Below, one piece after another: positions 17,195 through 25,209 of a stretch of 64,000 nucleotides of DNA. A program made the translations under genes and the position numbers. This DNA comes from an uncultured Sterolibacterium sp. (GTDB lineage Bacteria > Pseudomonadota > Gammaproteobacteria > Burkholderiales > Rhodocyclaceae). Each line of letters opens with the position of its first letter. Position 1 is the first letter of the stretch. The notes under the pieces are model-generated. The model did no database searches, was not told the DNA's origin, and saw nothing but the letters and a program-made list of their open reading frames with translations. The DNA lies in the NCBI GenBank assembly GCA_903904605.1, contig CAIVDC010000070.1, positions 29,714-93,713 on the forward strand, read 5' to 3'.

Positions 17195-18922
17195 ATGACC
17201 CGCAAAGCCTACCCGATGCGCAGCTGGACCATGCTGATTCTGTGCTGCGCTTTCGCAGCCTGCGGGGCGTTGGCGCAGTCGCCCGCCGCAGGCGTGCAGG
17301 CGCCGGCCGCGGCGCAGCAGAATAGCTCGGCCGAGCCGACCCGGGCCCCCGTGGTCTTGAAGGGCAAGACGCTTTTTTACGTGAAGGAACGGGTATATTC
17401 GTTTTCTCCGGAAGAACGGGCGCAGGCCATCTCCGAAAGAATCCGGCGGCTCTATGAAGACTCCAGGATTTCCATCGACGCCATTCACATCGAGGAGCAG
17501 GAAACGGCCAGCGACATCGTGACCGGCGATTTCACGATCATGGCCGTGACCGATAAGGACGCGCTGGCCGCCGGGCGCACCCGTCAGGAACTGGCCGAAG
17601 AGTACGCACAGTTGATCCGGACCGTCGCCAAGGAACTGGAGCACGACTACAGCCTGCGCTCCATCGTTCTCGGCGCCGTCTGGACCTTGCTCGCCACCGT
17701 GGCGCTGTTGCTGACGTTCAAATTGATCAGCCTGTTCTTCGCCAGGATCTATCGCAAACTGGACGGGTGGCAGGGCACGCGCATCCGCCCCTTGCGCATC
17801 AAGGAGCTCGAACTGCTCTCGGCCGAACGGATCACGGGGGCCCTGATTGCGCTGGCCAAGGCGGCGCGCATCGGCATGGCCCTGGTGTTGCTGTATATCT
17901 ATCTGCCCCTGGTCTTCAGCTTCTTTCCGTGGACGCGCGGCTGGACCGTCGTTCTGTTCGAGTACGTGATGCGTCCGCTCCGTCTCGTCTGGGACGCCGT
18001 CACGACCTACCTGCCCAACCTCTTCTTCATCGCCGTCATTGCGGCGGTGGCCTTCTACGCGATCAAGCTGATGAAATTCATATTCACCGAAATCGGCAGG
18101 GAAACGATCGAACTGCCCGGCTTTTACCCGGACTGGGCCGAGCCCACCTACAAGATATCGCGGTTTCTCCTGATCGCCTTCACCGCGGTCGTCATCTTCC
18201 CCTACCTGCCGGGCTCCCACTCGCCGGCGTTCCAGGGCATCTCCATTTTCCTCGGCGTGCTCTTCTCGCTGGGCTCGACCTCGGCCGTGGCCAACATGGT
18301 CGGCGGAATAGTCCTGACCTATACGCGCGCCTTTCAGATCGGCGACCGCGTTCAGATCGGCGACCGCGTTCAGATCGGCGACGCGATCGGCGACGTAACG
18401 GAAAAGACGCTGCTGGTGACGCGGGTGCGGACCATCAAAAACGTGGATATCTCCATTCCCAACGCCATGGTGCTGAGCAGCCACATCATCAACTTCAGCT
18501 CTTCGGCGCAGGAGCACGGCTTGATCCTCCATACTGCCGTGACCATCGGGTACGACGCGCCGTGGCGGCAGGTGCACGAATTGCTGAGGGCGGCTGCCGA
18601 TGCAACGTCCGACATTCTGAAGGAACCCAAGCCCTTCGTGCTGCAGACGAGCCTGGACGACTTCTACGTCAGCTACCAGTTGAATGCCTATACCGACCGG
18701 CCGGCCGTCATGGCAGGCACTTATTCGGAACTGCACCAGAACATTCAGGACAGGTTCAACGAGTCGGGCGTCGAGATCCTGTCGCCGCATTACGGCGCGA
18801 TGCGCGACGGCAACCGCACCGCCATCCCGGACGACTACCTGCCCAAAGGCTACGAAACGCCCGCCTTCCGCATCTGGCCGCTGCAGGACCTCTTCTGGGG
18901 CAAGGGCGGGAAATCGGCGTAG
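17195..18922 (+). CDS. MscS-family mechanosensitive ion channel with periplasmic N-terminal domain
   Basis: The 575-aa protein has a signal peptide (cleavage near ACGALAQS) and a periplasmic region to about residue 155. Four or five membrane helices follow, then the MscS core: pore helix (GISIFLGVLFSLGSTSAVANMVGGIVL), beta domain (TLLVTRVRTIKNVDISIPNAMVL) and a C-terminal alpha/beta domain. The pore-helix/beta-domain junction contains an in-frame duplication, QIGDRVQIGDRVQIGD, where family members normally have a single GDRV-x-IGD. The start at 17195 is picked because it precedes the signal peptide; ATG 17216 is an alternative. Divergent from kup and 23 bp upstream of a second mscS-like gene, suggesting cotranscription. 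Confidence 0.85.
   Translation: MTRKAYPMRSWTMLILCCAFAACGALAQSPAAGVQAPAAAQQNSSAEPTRAPVVLKGKTLFYVKERVYSFSPEERAQAISERIRRLYEDSRISIDAIHIEEQETASDIVTGDFTIMAVTDKDALAAGRTRQELAEEYAQLIRTVAKELEHDYSLRSIVLGAVWTLLATVALLLTFKLISLFFARIYRKLDGWQGTRIRPLRIKELELLSAERITGALIALAKAARIGMALVLLYIYLPLVFSFFPWTRGWTVVLFEYVMRPLRLVWDAVTTYLPNLFFIAVIAAVAFYAIKLMKFIFTEIGRETIELPGFYPDWAEPTYKISRFLLIAFTAVVIFPYLPGSHSPAFQGISIFLGVLFSLGSTSAVANMVGGIVLTYTRAFQIGDRVQIGDRVQIGDAIGDVTEKTLLVTRVRTIKNVDISIPNAMVLSSHIINFSSSAQEHGLILHTAVTIGYDAPWRQVHELLRAAADATSDILKEPKPFVLQTSLDDFYVSYQLNAYTDRPAVMAGTYSELHQNIQDRFNESGVEILSPHYGAMRDGNRTAIPDDYLPKGYETPAFRIWPLQDLFWGKGGKSA
18335..18382 (+). repeat. in-frame tandem repeat of an 18-bp unit inside the MscS gene
   Basis: The unit CAGATCGGCGACCGCGTT occurs twice without mismatch (18335-18352, 18353-18370), followed by a partial third copy, CAGATCGGCGAC (18371-18382). 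It encodes QIGDRV twice and then QIGD. Perfect identity at synonymous positions indicates a recent slippage or duplication event. Confidence 0.9.
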
Positions 18923-18945
18923 CGGGCATCACCAGGCGGAGCAAG

Positions 18946-19878
18946 ATGGAAGAACTGATTCATAAGTGGCTGTACGACCCGACCACGGGAAGATTGGTTT
19001 CGGCAATCATCGGGATCGTGGTCGTCTATGTCATCATCCATGTACTGCAGCGCTCGATAGCCAGGCGCATCCATGATTCCGCCACGCGCTACCGCGCCCG
19101 CAAGTTCGTCGCCTTTCTCGGCTATGCGGCGGCACTCCTGCTGGTGGCCGGGATCTTCAGCGACCGCTTCGGCCAGCTGACGGTCGCCTTCGGCGTGGCC
19201 GGTGCTGGGATTGCCTTTGCGCTGCAGGAGGTCATCGCCAGCATCGCCGGCTGGGTCGCGCTTTCCTTCGGCAGCTTCTACAGGCCGGGAGACCGCGTGC
19301 AACTGGGCGGCATCCGCGGCGACGTCATCGACATCGGGGTCTTGCGCACCACCCTGATGGAGTGCGGGCAATGGGTCAACAGCGACCTCTATAACGGGCG
19401 CATCGTTCGCATCGCCAACAGTTACGTGCTGAAAGAGCCAGTGTTCAATTACTCCGCCGACTTTCCCTTCCTCTGGGACGAAATCACTCTACCCGTGCGC
19501 TACGGCTCCGAATGGGAATACACCCGGGAGGTTCTCGGCCGGGTGGTGAACGAAGTCTGCGGTGACCATGCCATCCGTTCGCTGGAAGCCTGGAAGCAAG
19601 CCGTGCGCAAGTATCAACTCGAGGACGTCCCGATCGAGCCGATGATCACGCTGGCGGCGACCGACAACTGGATCGAGTTCACCCTGCGCTATATCGTGGA
19701 CTATCGCAAGCGCCGCTTCGTCAAGGACCGCCTCTTTACCAGAATACTCGAAGAGGTCGACCGCTCCGGCAACCGCATCCGGCTGGCCTCGGCCACTTTC
19801 GAATTGACCAACCTGCCCCGCTTCGACGTGCAGTTCGACCATGGCAAGGGCAGGATCGACTCGTCCTTCATGCCCTGA
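18946..19878 (+). CDS. MscS-family small-conductance mechanosensitive channel
   Basis: The 310-aa protein has two or three N-terminal helices (SAIIGIVVVYVIIHVLQ; FLGYAAALLLVAGIF) and the MscS pore helix VAFGVAGAGIAFALQEVIASIAGWVAL. The beta domain follows (FYRPGDRVQLGGIRGDVIDIGVLRTTLME), then a cytoplasmic cage domain. The family turn signature is VANSYVLKEP in place of the usual IPNxxV (here RIANSYV). The length resembles the YbdG/MscS-like group. The ATG at 18946 has AGGCGGAG upstream, and the gene lies 23 bp after the first mscS gene. It likely releases solutes on hypo-osmotic shock. Confidence 0.85.
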   Translation: MEELIHKWLYDPTTGRLVSAIIGIVVVYVIIHVLQRSIARRIHDSATRYRARKFVAFLGYAAALLLVAGIFSDRFGQLTVAFGVAGAGIAFALQEVIASIAGWVALSFGSFYRPGDRVQLGGIRGDVIDIGVLRTTLMECGQWVNSDLYNGRIVRIANSYVLKEPVFNYSADFPFLWDEITLPVRYGSEWEYTREVLGRVVNEVCGDHAIRSLEAWKQAVRKYQLEDVPIEPMITLAATDNWIEFTLRYIVDYRKRRFVKDRLFTRILEEVDRSGNRIRLASATFELTNLPRFDVQFDHGKGRIDSSFMP

Positions 19879-20156
19879 TGCCGTGTGCGGCCCGCAAGGG
19901 CGTGGCGTCGCGCCGGGCAGGAACGATCAACGGCCGGCGCGACTCTTTGTGCGCCGCTCCGGTTGCGCTACCGTTGGTCTTCCTGATGCGTCCGGGGCCG
20001 CGGCGATGAACGCCCGCAGGCGGGTTACCCGCGCTGCCGAAAACCCCGCCGAGCCCTCTCCCGAAAGTTATAATGCGCAGCCAGCAGCCGGAATGCTGCG
20101 GACCTTGCCGTCGTCCGGCAAGTGCGGGAGACAGGGCGAATCAGCGGGGGAGAACC

Positions 20157-23100
20157 ATGCCGAAGCAAACCAGGATCGTTACCCGGATCATGTTCGGCTT
20201 TGCACTGATCCTGGCGCTCGCCCTGCTCCTCGGCGCGCTGGCCGCCAATAGCGTCACACAGTTGAGCCGGACGGTCGCCGACGTCTTCAGCCATCCGTTC
20301 ACCGTCACCCGAAGCATCCTGGAAGTGCGCGCCGACGTCCTCGCCGGGCAGCAGGTCATGGCCGCCCTGGTCGGCGGCGCCACGCCCGACGAGTTCGACA
20401 TGCTGCAGCGGCGGCTGCAGCAGCAGACGGCGGCCATCGAGGCCGACCTGGCGCTGGTGCACGAGCGTTTCCTGGGGGACAAGAACGAGGTCGACGACAT
20501 CGACCGGGCGTTTGGCGCCTGGCGTTCGGCGCGCGACCAGACCATCGCCCTGGTACGCGCCGGCCACGGCAGGGAGGCGCAGGCGCAGGACGCCGGGCGC
20601 AACGCCTTGCTGGTGGAGCAGTTGCTGACCGAGATCGCACAGGTCTCCGACTACGCCGCCAAGCGAGCCGCCCGCTTCGGAGACGAGGCCGCGGCGCAGG
20701 GCAGCGAAGCCCACCGGAATATCCTCTGGGCGCTGGCGCTGATGCTCGTCACCGGCCTCGTCGTCGGCCTGGTGGTGACGCGCAGCATCCGCCGCTCCCT
20801 GCGTCAGGCCTTGCATACCGTAAGAAGCCTGATCCAAGGCAGCAGCGAGAAGTTGCGCGTCGCCGAGGCCGTCAGTGCGGGCGACCTGAGCCAGGAGGTG
20901 ATCGTCGCCGATGCGCTCGAGGCGGACGTCGACAGTTTGCCGGACGACGAGATGGGCATCCTCATCCGCACGGCGGTGCAGCTCTCCGAAGTGCAGCGCA
21001 GCCTCGACGCGGCGCTGCGCAAAATGCTCCAGTCCCTGCGCGATGCGCGCGACAGCGAACAGAGCCGCGACTGGCTGAAGAACTGCCGCAACGATCTCAA
21101 CGCCATCCTGCGCGAACAGCAGGCCAGCTTCGCCATGGCGGAGCGCGCCCTGGCCTACGTGGTCGAGGCGCTGCACGGCGGAGTCGGCGCCATCTACCTG
21201 TTCGACGAGCGCGAGGTGAAGCTGAAGCTGGCGGCAAGCTACGGCCTCGCGGGCGGCGCCAGGCCCGGCGACGTCATCGCTCTCGGTGACGGCCTGATCG
21301 GGCAGGCGGCGCGGCAGCAGAAGCTGCTCAGCCTCTCCGAGGTCCCGCCCGGACACCTGTCCATCGCCACCGCTCTCGGGACGTCGCCGCCCAAGGTGCT
21401 GCTGGGCATACCGATGCTGCGCGGCAACCGCCTGGTCGGGGTCATGGAGGTCGGCCTGCTGCGCGAGCTGGACAAACTGGAGACCCGCTTCGTCGAGGCT
21501 GCGCGCGAGAACATCGCCATCGGCCTGGACGCCAACGCCGCCCACGAACGCATGGCCGACCTGCTCGAGGAGACACAGCAACAGGCCGAGGAACTGCGCG
21601 TCCAGCAGGAGGAATTGCAGCAGAGCAACGAGGAACTCGAGGAGCGGGCGCAGCTGCTCGAACAGCAGCGGGAAAGAATCCGCATCAAGAGCCAGCAGGC
21701 GGAAGCGGCCGGCGACGAATTGCGGCGCACGGTGGAGGAACTGCAGCGGACGTCCACCTACAAGTCGGAGTTTCTCGCCAACATGTCGCACGAGTTGCGC
21801 ACGCCGTTGAACAGCCTGATGATACTTTCCAGCCTGCTCGAACAGAACAAGGAAGGCAATCTCACTGCCAAGCAGGTCGATTTCGCCGCCACCATCCACG
21901 GCGCCGGGCGCGATCTGCTCGACCTGATCAACGACATACTCGACATGGCCCGGGTCGAGTCCGGCCATCTGCTGTTGGACGTCACGGAAGTGCCCTTGCG
22001 CGACCTCGGCGATTCCCTGCAGTCGCTGTTTCAGCCGATGGCCGAAAAAGGAGAGATAGGCTTCCGCGTCGCGATCGACCGGTCTGCCCCGCCCCTGCTC
22101 CGAGCCGACCTGCAGCGCCTGCATCAGATCCTCAAGAACCTGCTGGCCAACGCCTTCAAGTTTACCAGCGAGGGCGAAGTCAGCCTGACGATGGCCGTCG
22201 CCGGCGCCGACAATCCGCTGTCGATGCCGGCGCTGGCCTTCGCGGTGGCCGACAGCGGCATCGGCATTGCCGCCGACAAGCTGTCTTTGATCTTCCAGGC
22301 TTTCCACCAGGCCGACGGTTCGATCAGCCGCAAGTACGGCGGTACCGGCCTCGGCCTGTCCATTTCGCTGGAACTCGCGCACAAGATGGGCGGCGACATC
22401 GTCGTGACCAGCGAGGAAGGCCACGGCAGCCAGTTCACCCTCTACCTCCCGCTGGCGCAGTTGCCGCCAGCCGCACCGCCGCAGGCGCAAGAAGCACGGG
22501 CCGCGCCGGCCGTGGCCGCGGCGCACAAGGCGGCCGAGGGTAGCGAAACGGCCCCTGCGCTGCCGGACGATCGCCGGAGTCCGCACCACGGCGACAGATC
22601 CATCCTGATCATCGAGGATGACCTGAACTTCGCCAAGATACTCGCCGACATGGTGCAGGAACGCGGCTTCGAGGCGCTCGCGGCCGCCGACGGCGAGAGC
22701 GGCATCGCCCTGGCCGGGCGCTACCTGCCCAGCGCCATCCTCCTCGACGTGATGTTGCCGCACATCGACGGCTGGGGCGTGATGCGCAGCCTCAAGGACA
22801 ACCCGCAGACCCGCCACATCCCGGTGCACTTCATCACCTGCCTGGAGGAGCGGCAGCGGGCGATGGCCATGGGCGCCATCGGCTACCTCACCAAGCCGGC
22901 CAGCATGGAGCAGTTGGGCGAGGCGTTCCAGGCGATCGAGGGCGCCATCGCCAAGTCGGTGAAGCGGCTGCTCATCGTCGAGGACAACGACGAAGAAGCG
23001 AAGAGCATGATCGCCCTGCTCGAGGAGAGCGACGTGGATATCGCCGTCGCGGCGAGCGGCTTCGATGCCCTGGCGCTCCTGCAGAGCGAGTCCTACGACT

Positions 23101-23774
23101 GCATGGTGCTCGACCTGGGCCTGGCCGACATGTCCGGCTTCGAGCTGCTCGAGCGCATCCAGGCGATGGCGGCGGCGCGCCGCGTGCCGGTGATCATCCA
23201 TTCCGGCCGCGAACTCTCGCACGAGGACGAGCGCCGCCTGCGCCACTTCGCCGAGAGCATCATCATCAAGGGGGCGAGGAGCCCGGAGAGGCTGCTGAAC
23301 GAGGTGACGCTGTTCCTGCACCTGGTGGAGAGCAAGCTGCACCCCAACAAGCAGCGCATGATCCGCACCGCGCTCGACAAGGAGGCCATGCTCGAAGGGC
23401 GCAAGGTGCTCCTGGTCGACGACGACATGCGCAACATCTTCTCCTTGTCCAGCGCCCTGTCCGAAAAAGACATGAGCGTGGTCGAAGCGGAGAACGGCAG
23501 GGAGGCATTGTTGCGTCTGGAGGAACATCCCGACATCAGCCTGGTGCTGATGGACATCATGATGCCGGAGATGGACGGCTACGCCGCCATGCGCGAAATC
23601 CGCAAAAACCCGCGCTGGGCAGGTCTGCCCATCATTGCCATGACCGCCAAGGCCTTGCGCGGGGACCACGAGAAATGCATCGCCGCCGGCGCCAGCGATT
23701 ACATCGCCAAGCCGATCGATGTCAACCGCCTGCTGTCCCTGATCCGCGTCTGGGTGTTCCAGGGAACGGATTGA
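20157..23774 (+). CDS. hybrid sensor histidine kinase with GAF domain and three receiver domains
   Basis: The 1205-aa protein contains TM1 (about 12-32), a periplasmic helical sensor of the CHASE3/4HB type (about 33-195) and TM2 (197-217). A HAMP-like linker and a GAF domain (about 335-480) follow, then a glutamine-rich coiled coil (485-540). HisKA has its phospho-acceptor His545 in SEFLANMSHELRTPLN, and HATPase_c carries the N, G1 and G2 boxes (LLANAFKFT, ADSGIGI, GGTGLGLSIS). Three receivers have phospho-acceptor aspartates at about D864, D986 and D1133. The second receiver is divergent: its usual MP after the D is LGLAD. The first ATG with a fit to the TM segment is at 20157 (GGGGGAG upstream). 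It leads a four-gene signalling operon (3-bp gap to cheR). Likely input: envelope or cytoplasmic stress; not determinable. Confidence 0.88.
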   Translation: MPKQTRIVTRIMFGFALILALALLLGALAANSVTQLSRTVADVFSHPFTVTRSILEVRADVLAGQQVMAALVGGATPDEFDMLQRRLQQQTAAIEADLALVHERFLGDKNEVDDIDRAFGAWRSARDQTIALVRAGHGREAQAQDAGRNALLVEQLLTEIAQVSDYAAKRAARFGDEAAAQGSEAHRNILWALALMLVTGLVVGLVVTRSIRRSLRQALHTVRSLIQGSSEKLRVAEAVSAGDLSQEVIVADALEADVDSLPDDEMGILIRTAVQLSEVQRSLDAALRKMLQSLRDARDSEQSRDWLKNCRNDLNAILREQQASFAMAERALAYVVEALHGGVGAIYLFDEREVKLKLAASYGLAGGARPGDVIALGDGLIGQAARQQKLLSLSEVPPGHLSIATALGTSPPKVLLGIPMLRGNRLVGVMEVGLLRELDKLETRFVEAARENIAIGLDANAAHERMADLLEETQQQAEELRVQQEELQQSNEELEERAQLLEQQRERIRIKSQQAEAAGDELRRTVEELQRTSTYKSEFLANMSHELRTPLNSLMILSSLLEQNKEGNLTAKQVDFAATIHGAGRDLLDLINDILDMARVESGHLLLDVTEVPLRDLGDSLQSLFQPMAEKGEIGFRVAIDRSAPPLLRADLQRLHQILKNLLANAFKFTSEGEVSLTMAVAGADNPLSMPALAFAVADSGIGIAADKLSLIFQAFHQADGSISRKYGGTGLGLSISLELAHKMGGDIVVTSEEGHGSQFTLYLPLAQLPPAAPPQAQEARAAPAVAAAHKAAEGSETAPALPDDRRSPHHGDRSILIIEDDLNFAKILADMVQERGFEALAAADGESGIALAGRYLPSAILLDVMLPHIDGWGVMRSLKDNPQTRHIPVHFITCLEERQRAMAMGAIGYLTKPASMEQLGEAFQAIEGAIAKSVKRLLIVEDNDEEAKSMIALLEESDVDIAVAASGFDALALLQSESYDCMVLDLGLADMSGFELLERIQAMAAARRVPVIIHSGRELSHEDERRLRHFAESIIIKGARSPERLLNEVTLFLHLVESKLHPNKQRMIRTALDKEAMLEGRKVLLVDDDMRNIFSLSSALSEKDMSVVEAENGREALLRLEEHPDISLVLMDIMMPEMDGYAAMREIRKNPRWAGLPIIAMTAKALRGDHEKCIAAGASDYIAKPIDVNRLLSLIRVWVFQGTD

Positions 23775-23777
23775 GCC

Positions 23778-24611
23778 ATGGACGACGAGAGCGACAGGGT
23801 GGAAGACGTCGAGGCCCGGCTCCTGCTGGAAGGCATAGAGCAGGTCTATGGCTACGACTTCCGCGACTACGCCGACGCCTCGATCCGGCGCCGCCTGGCG
23901 CACTGGCTGGCCGAATCGCCGTTCGATACCCTGTCGCAGGCGCAATCCTCCCTGCTGCGCGACTCGAAAATATTTCTTTCCCTGCTCTCCGGCCTGACGG
24001 TCAACGTCACCGAGATGTTTCGCGATCCGCCTTTCTTCAAGGCCCTGCGCGAGCAGGTGGTTCCCTTCCTCAAGACCTATCCCTTCGTCAAGATCTGGCA
24101 TGCCGGCTGCGCCACCGGCGAGGAAGCCTACTCGATGGCCATCCTGTTGAACGAGGAGGGCATGGCGGGCCGCTACCGGATGTACGCCACGGACATCGAC
24201 GAGGCGGTGTTGGCCACGGCGGCCGAGGGGGTGGTGCCGCTCGCCGAGATGCAGAAGTTCACCCGCAACTACCAGAACAGCGGCGGCACCGCCTCCTTCG
24301 CCGACTATTACACGGCGCGCTACGGCCGCGCCCTGCTCGCCGCCGACCTGAAGAAGTCCATCGTCTTCGCGCCGCACAACCTGACGGCCGACGGCGAATT
24401 CGGCGAGATGAACCTGGTCCTGTGCCGCAATGTCATGATCTATTTCAAGCCGTCCCTGAAGGAGCGCTGCCTGAAGCTGTTCGATGCGAGCCTGGTGCCC
24501 GGCGGGTTTCTCTGCCTCGGCATGAAGGAGAGCCTGGAGCGCAGGGCGATCGGGGCGAGTTACCAGGAACTGCTGCCGACGCTGCGGATCTACAGGAAGC
24601 GCTATGCTTGA
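23778..24611 (+). CDS. CheR-type protein-glutamate O-methyltransferase
   Basis: The 277-aa protein has an N-terminal all-alpha CheR domain (about 15-75) and a C-terminal SAM-binding domain. Visible motifs are VNVTEMFRDPPFF (conserved NxTxFFR equivalent), the SAM-binding loop HAGCATGEEAYSMA, ATDIDEAVL and LVLCRNVMIYF. In chemotaxis CheR methylates receptor glutamates. Here no receptor, CheA or CheW gene is near, and the gene lies between a hybrid kinase and a CheB-type esterase, so it may methylate the kinase or act in a non-chemotaxis pathway. Overlaps the following cheB-like gene by 8 bp. Confidence 0.9.
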   Translation: MDDESDRVEDVEARLLLEGIEQVYGYDFRDYADASIRRRLAHWLAESPFDTLSQAQSSLLRDSKIFLSLLSGLTVNVTEMFRDPPFFKALREQVVPFLKTYPFVKIWHAGCATGEEAYSMAILLNEEGMAGRYRMYATDIDEAVLATAAEGVVPLAEMQKFTRNYQNSGGTASFADYYTARYGRALLAADLKKSIVFAPHNLTADGEFGEMNLVLCRNVMIYFKPSLKERCLKLFDASLVPGGFLCLGMKESLERRAIGASYQELLPTLRIYRKRYA

Positions 24612-25209
24612 GCGCAAGTTTCGGCTGGTGGTGATCGGCGTCTCCAGCGGCGGCGTACAGGCCCTGAAGCGGTTGCTCGGCGCCCTGCCGGCGGACTTTC
24701 CGCTGCCGCTCGCCATCGTCCAGCACATCAGCCCCGACGCCGGCGACGGCATGGCGCGTCTGCTCGAAGAGTTCTGCGCCATCCGCGTCAAGGAAGCCGA
24801 CGAGCAGGAGCGCATCGTCGCCGGCACCGCGTATCTGGCGCCGCCCAACTACCACCTGCAAGTCGAGCGCGGCGGGCTGCTCTCCCTGGCCGCCGACGGC
24901 TACGTCAGCTACGCGCGCCCTTCCGTGGACGTGCTCTTCGAGTCGGCGGCCGCGGCCTTCGGGCGGACGCTCATCGGCGTCGTGCTCACCGGCGCCAATG
25001 CCGACGGCGCTCGCGGTCTCAAGAAGATCAAGGATGCGGGCGGTCTGGCCATCGTCCAGGATCCGGCCGACGCCTTCGCCCGGGAGATGCCCGCGGCGGC
25101 GCTGGCGGCGACCGGGCCCGACTATCTGCTGCCCCTGGCGGATATCGCCGTCACCTTGCTGCGCCTGGCGGCCGCCGCTCAACCAGGAAAGAAGGTGGCC
25201 GATGTCTGA
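24604..25209 (+). CDS. CheB-type methylesterase lacking a receiver domain
   Basis: The 201-aa protein is only the catalytic CheB domain. The putative triad is Ser14 (VIGVSSGGVQAL), His41 (IVQHISPD) and Asp134 (LTGANADGARGL). The N-terminal receiver of chemotaxis CheB is absent, so control by phosphorylation would need to come from another protein, possibly one of the receivers in the neighbouring kinase. It starts inside the end of the cheR-like gene (8-bp overlap) and its stop lies inside the next gene (8-bp overlap), implying coupled translation of the whole cassette. Confidence 0.9.
   Translation: MLERKFRLVVIGVSSGGVQALKRLLGALPADFPLPLAIVQHISPDAGDGMARLLEEFCAIRVKEADEQERIVAGTAYLAPPNYHLQVERGGLLSLAADGYVSYARPSVDVLFESAAAAFGRTLIGVVLTGANADGARGLKKIKDAGGLAIVQDPADAFAREMPAAALAATGPDYLLPLADIAVTLLRLAAAAQPGKKVADV

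Noticed and set aside
15044-18790. 1248-aa minus-strand ORF containing Kup
   Set aside because: Residues before the Kup ATG at 16987 are antisense to the MscS gene and have no membrane or family character; the Kup start has GGAGG.
20025-24848. 1607-aa minus-strand ORF opposite the hybrid kinase/CheR/CheB genes
   Set aside because: High-GC antisense shadow; low-complexity composition, no ribosome-binding site, while the plus strand carries unmistakable domains.
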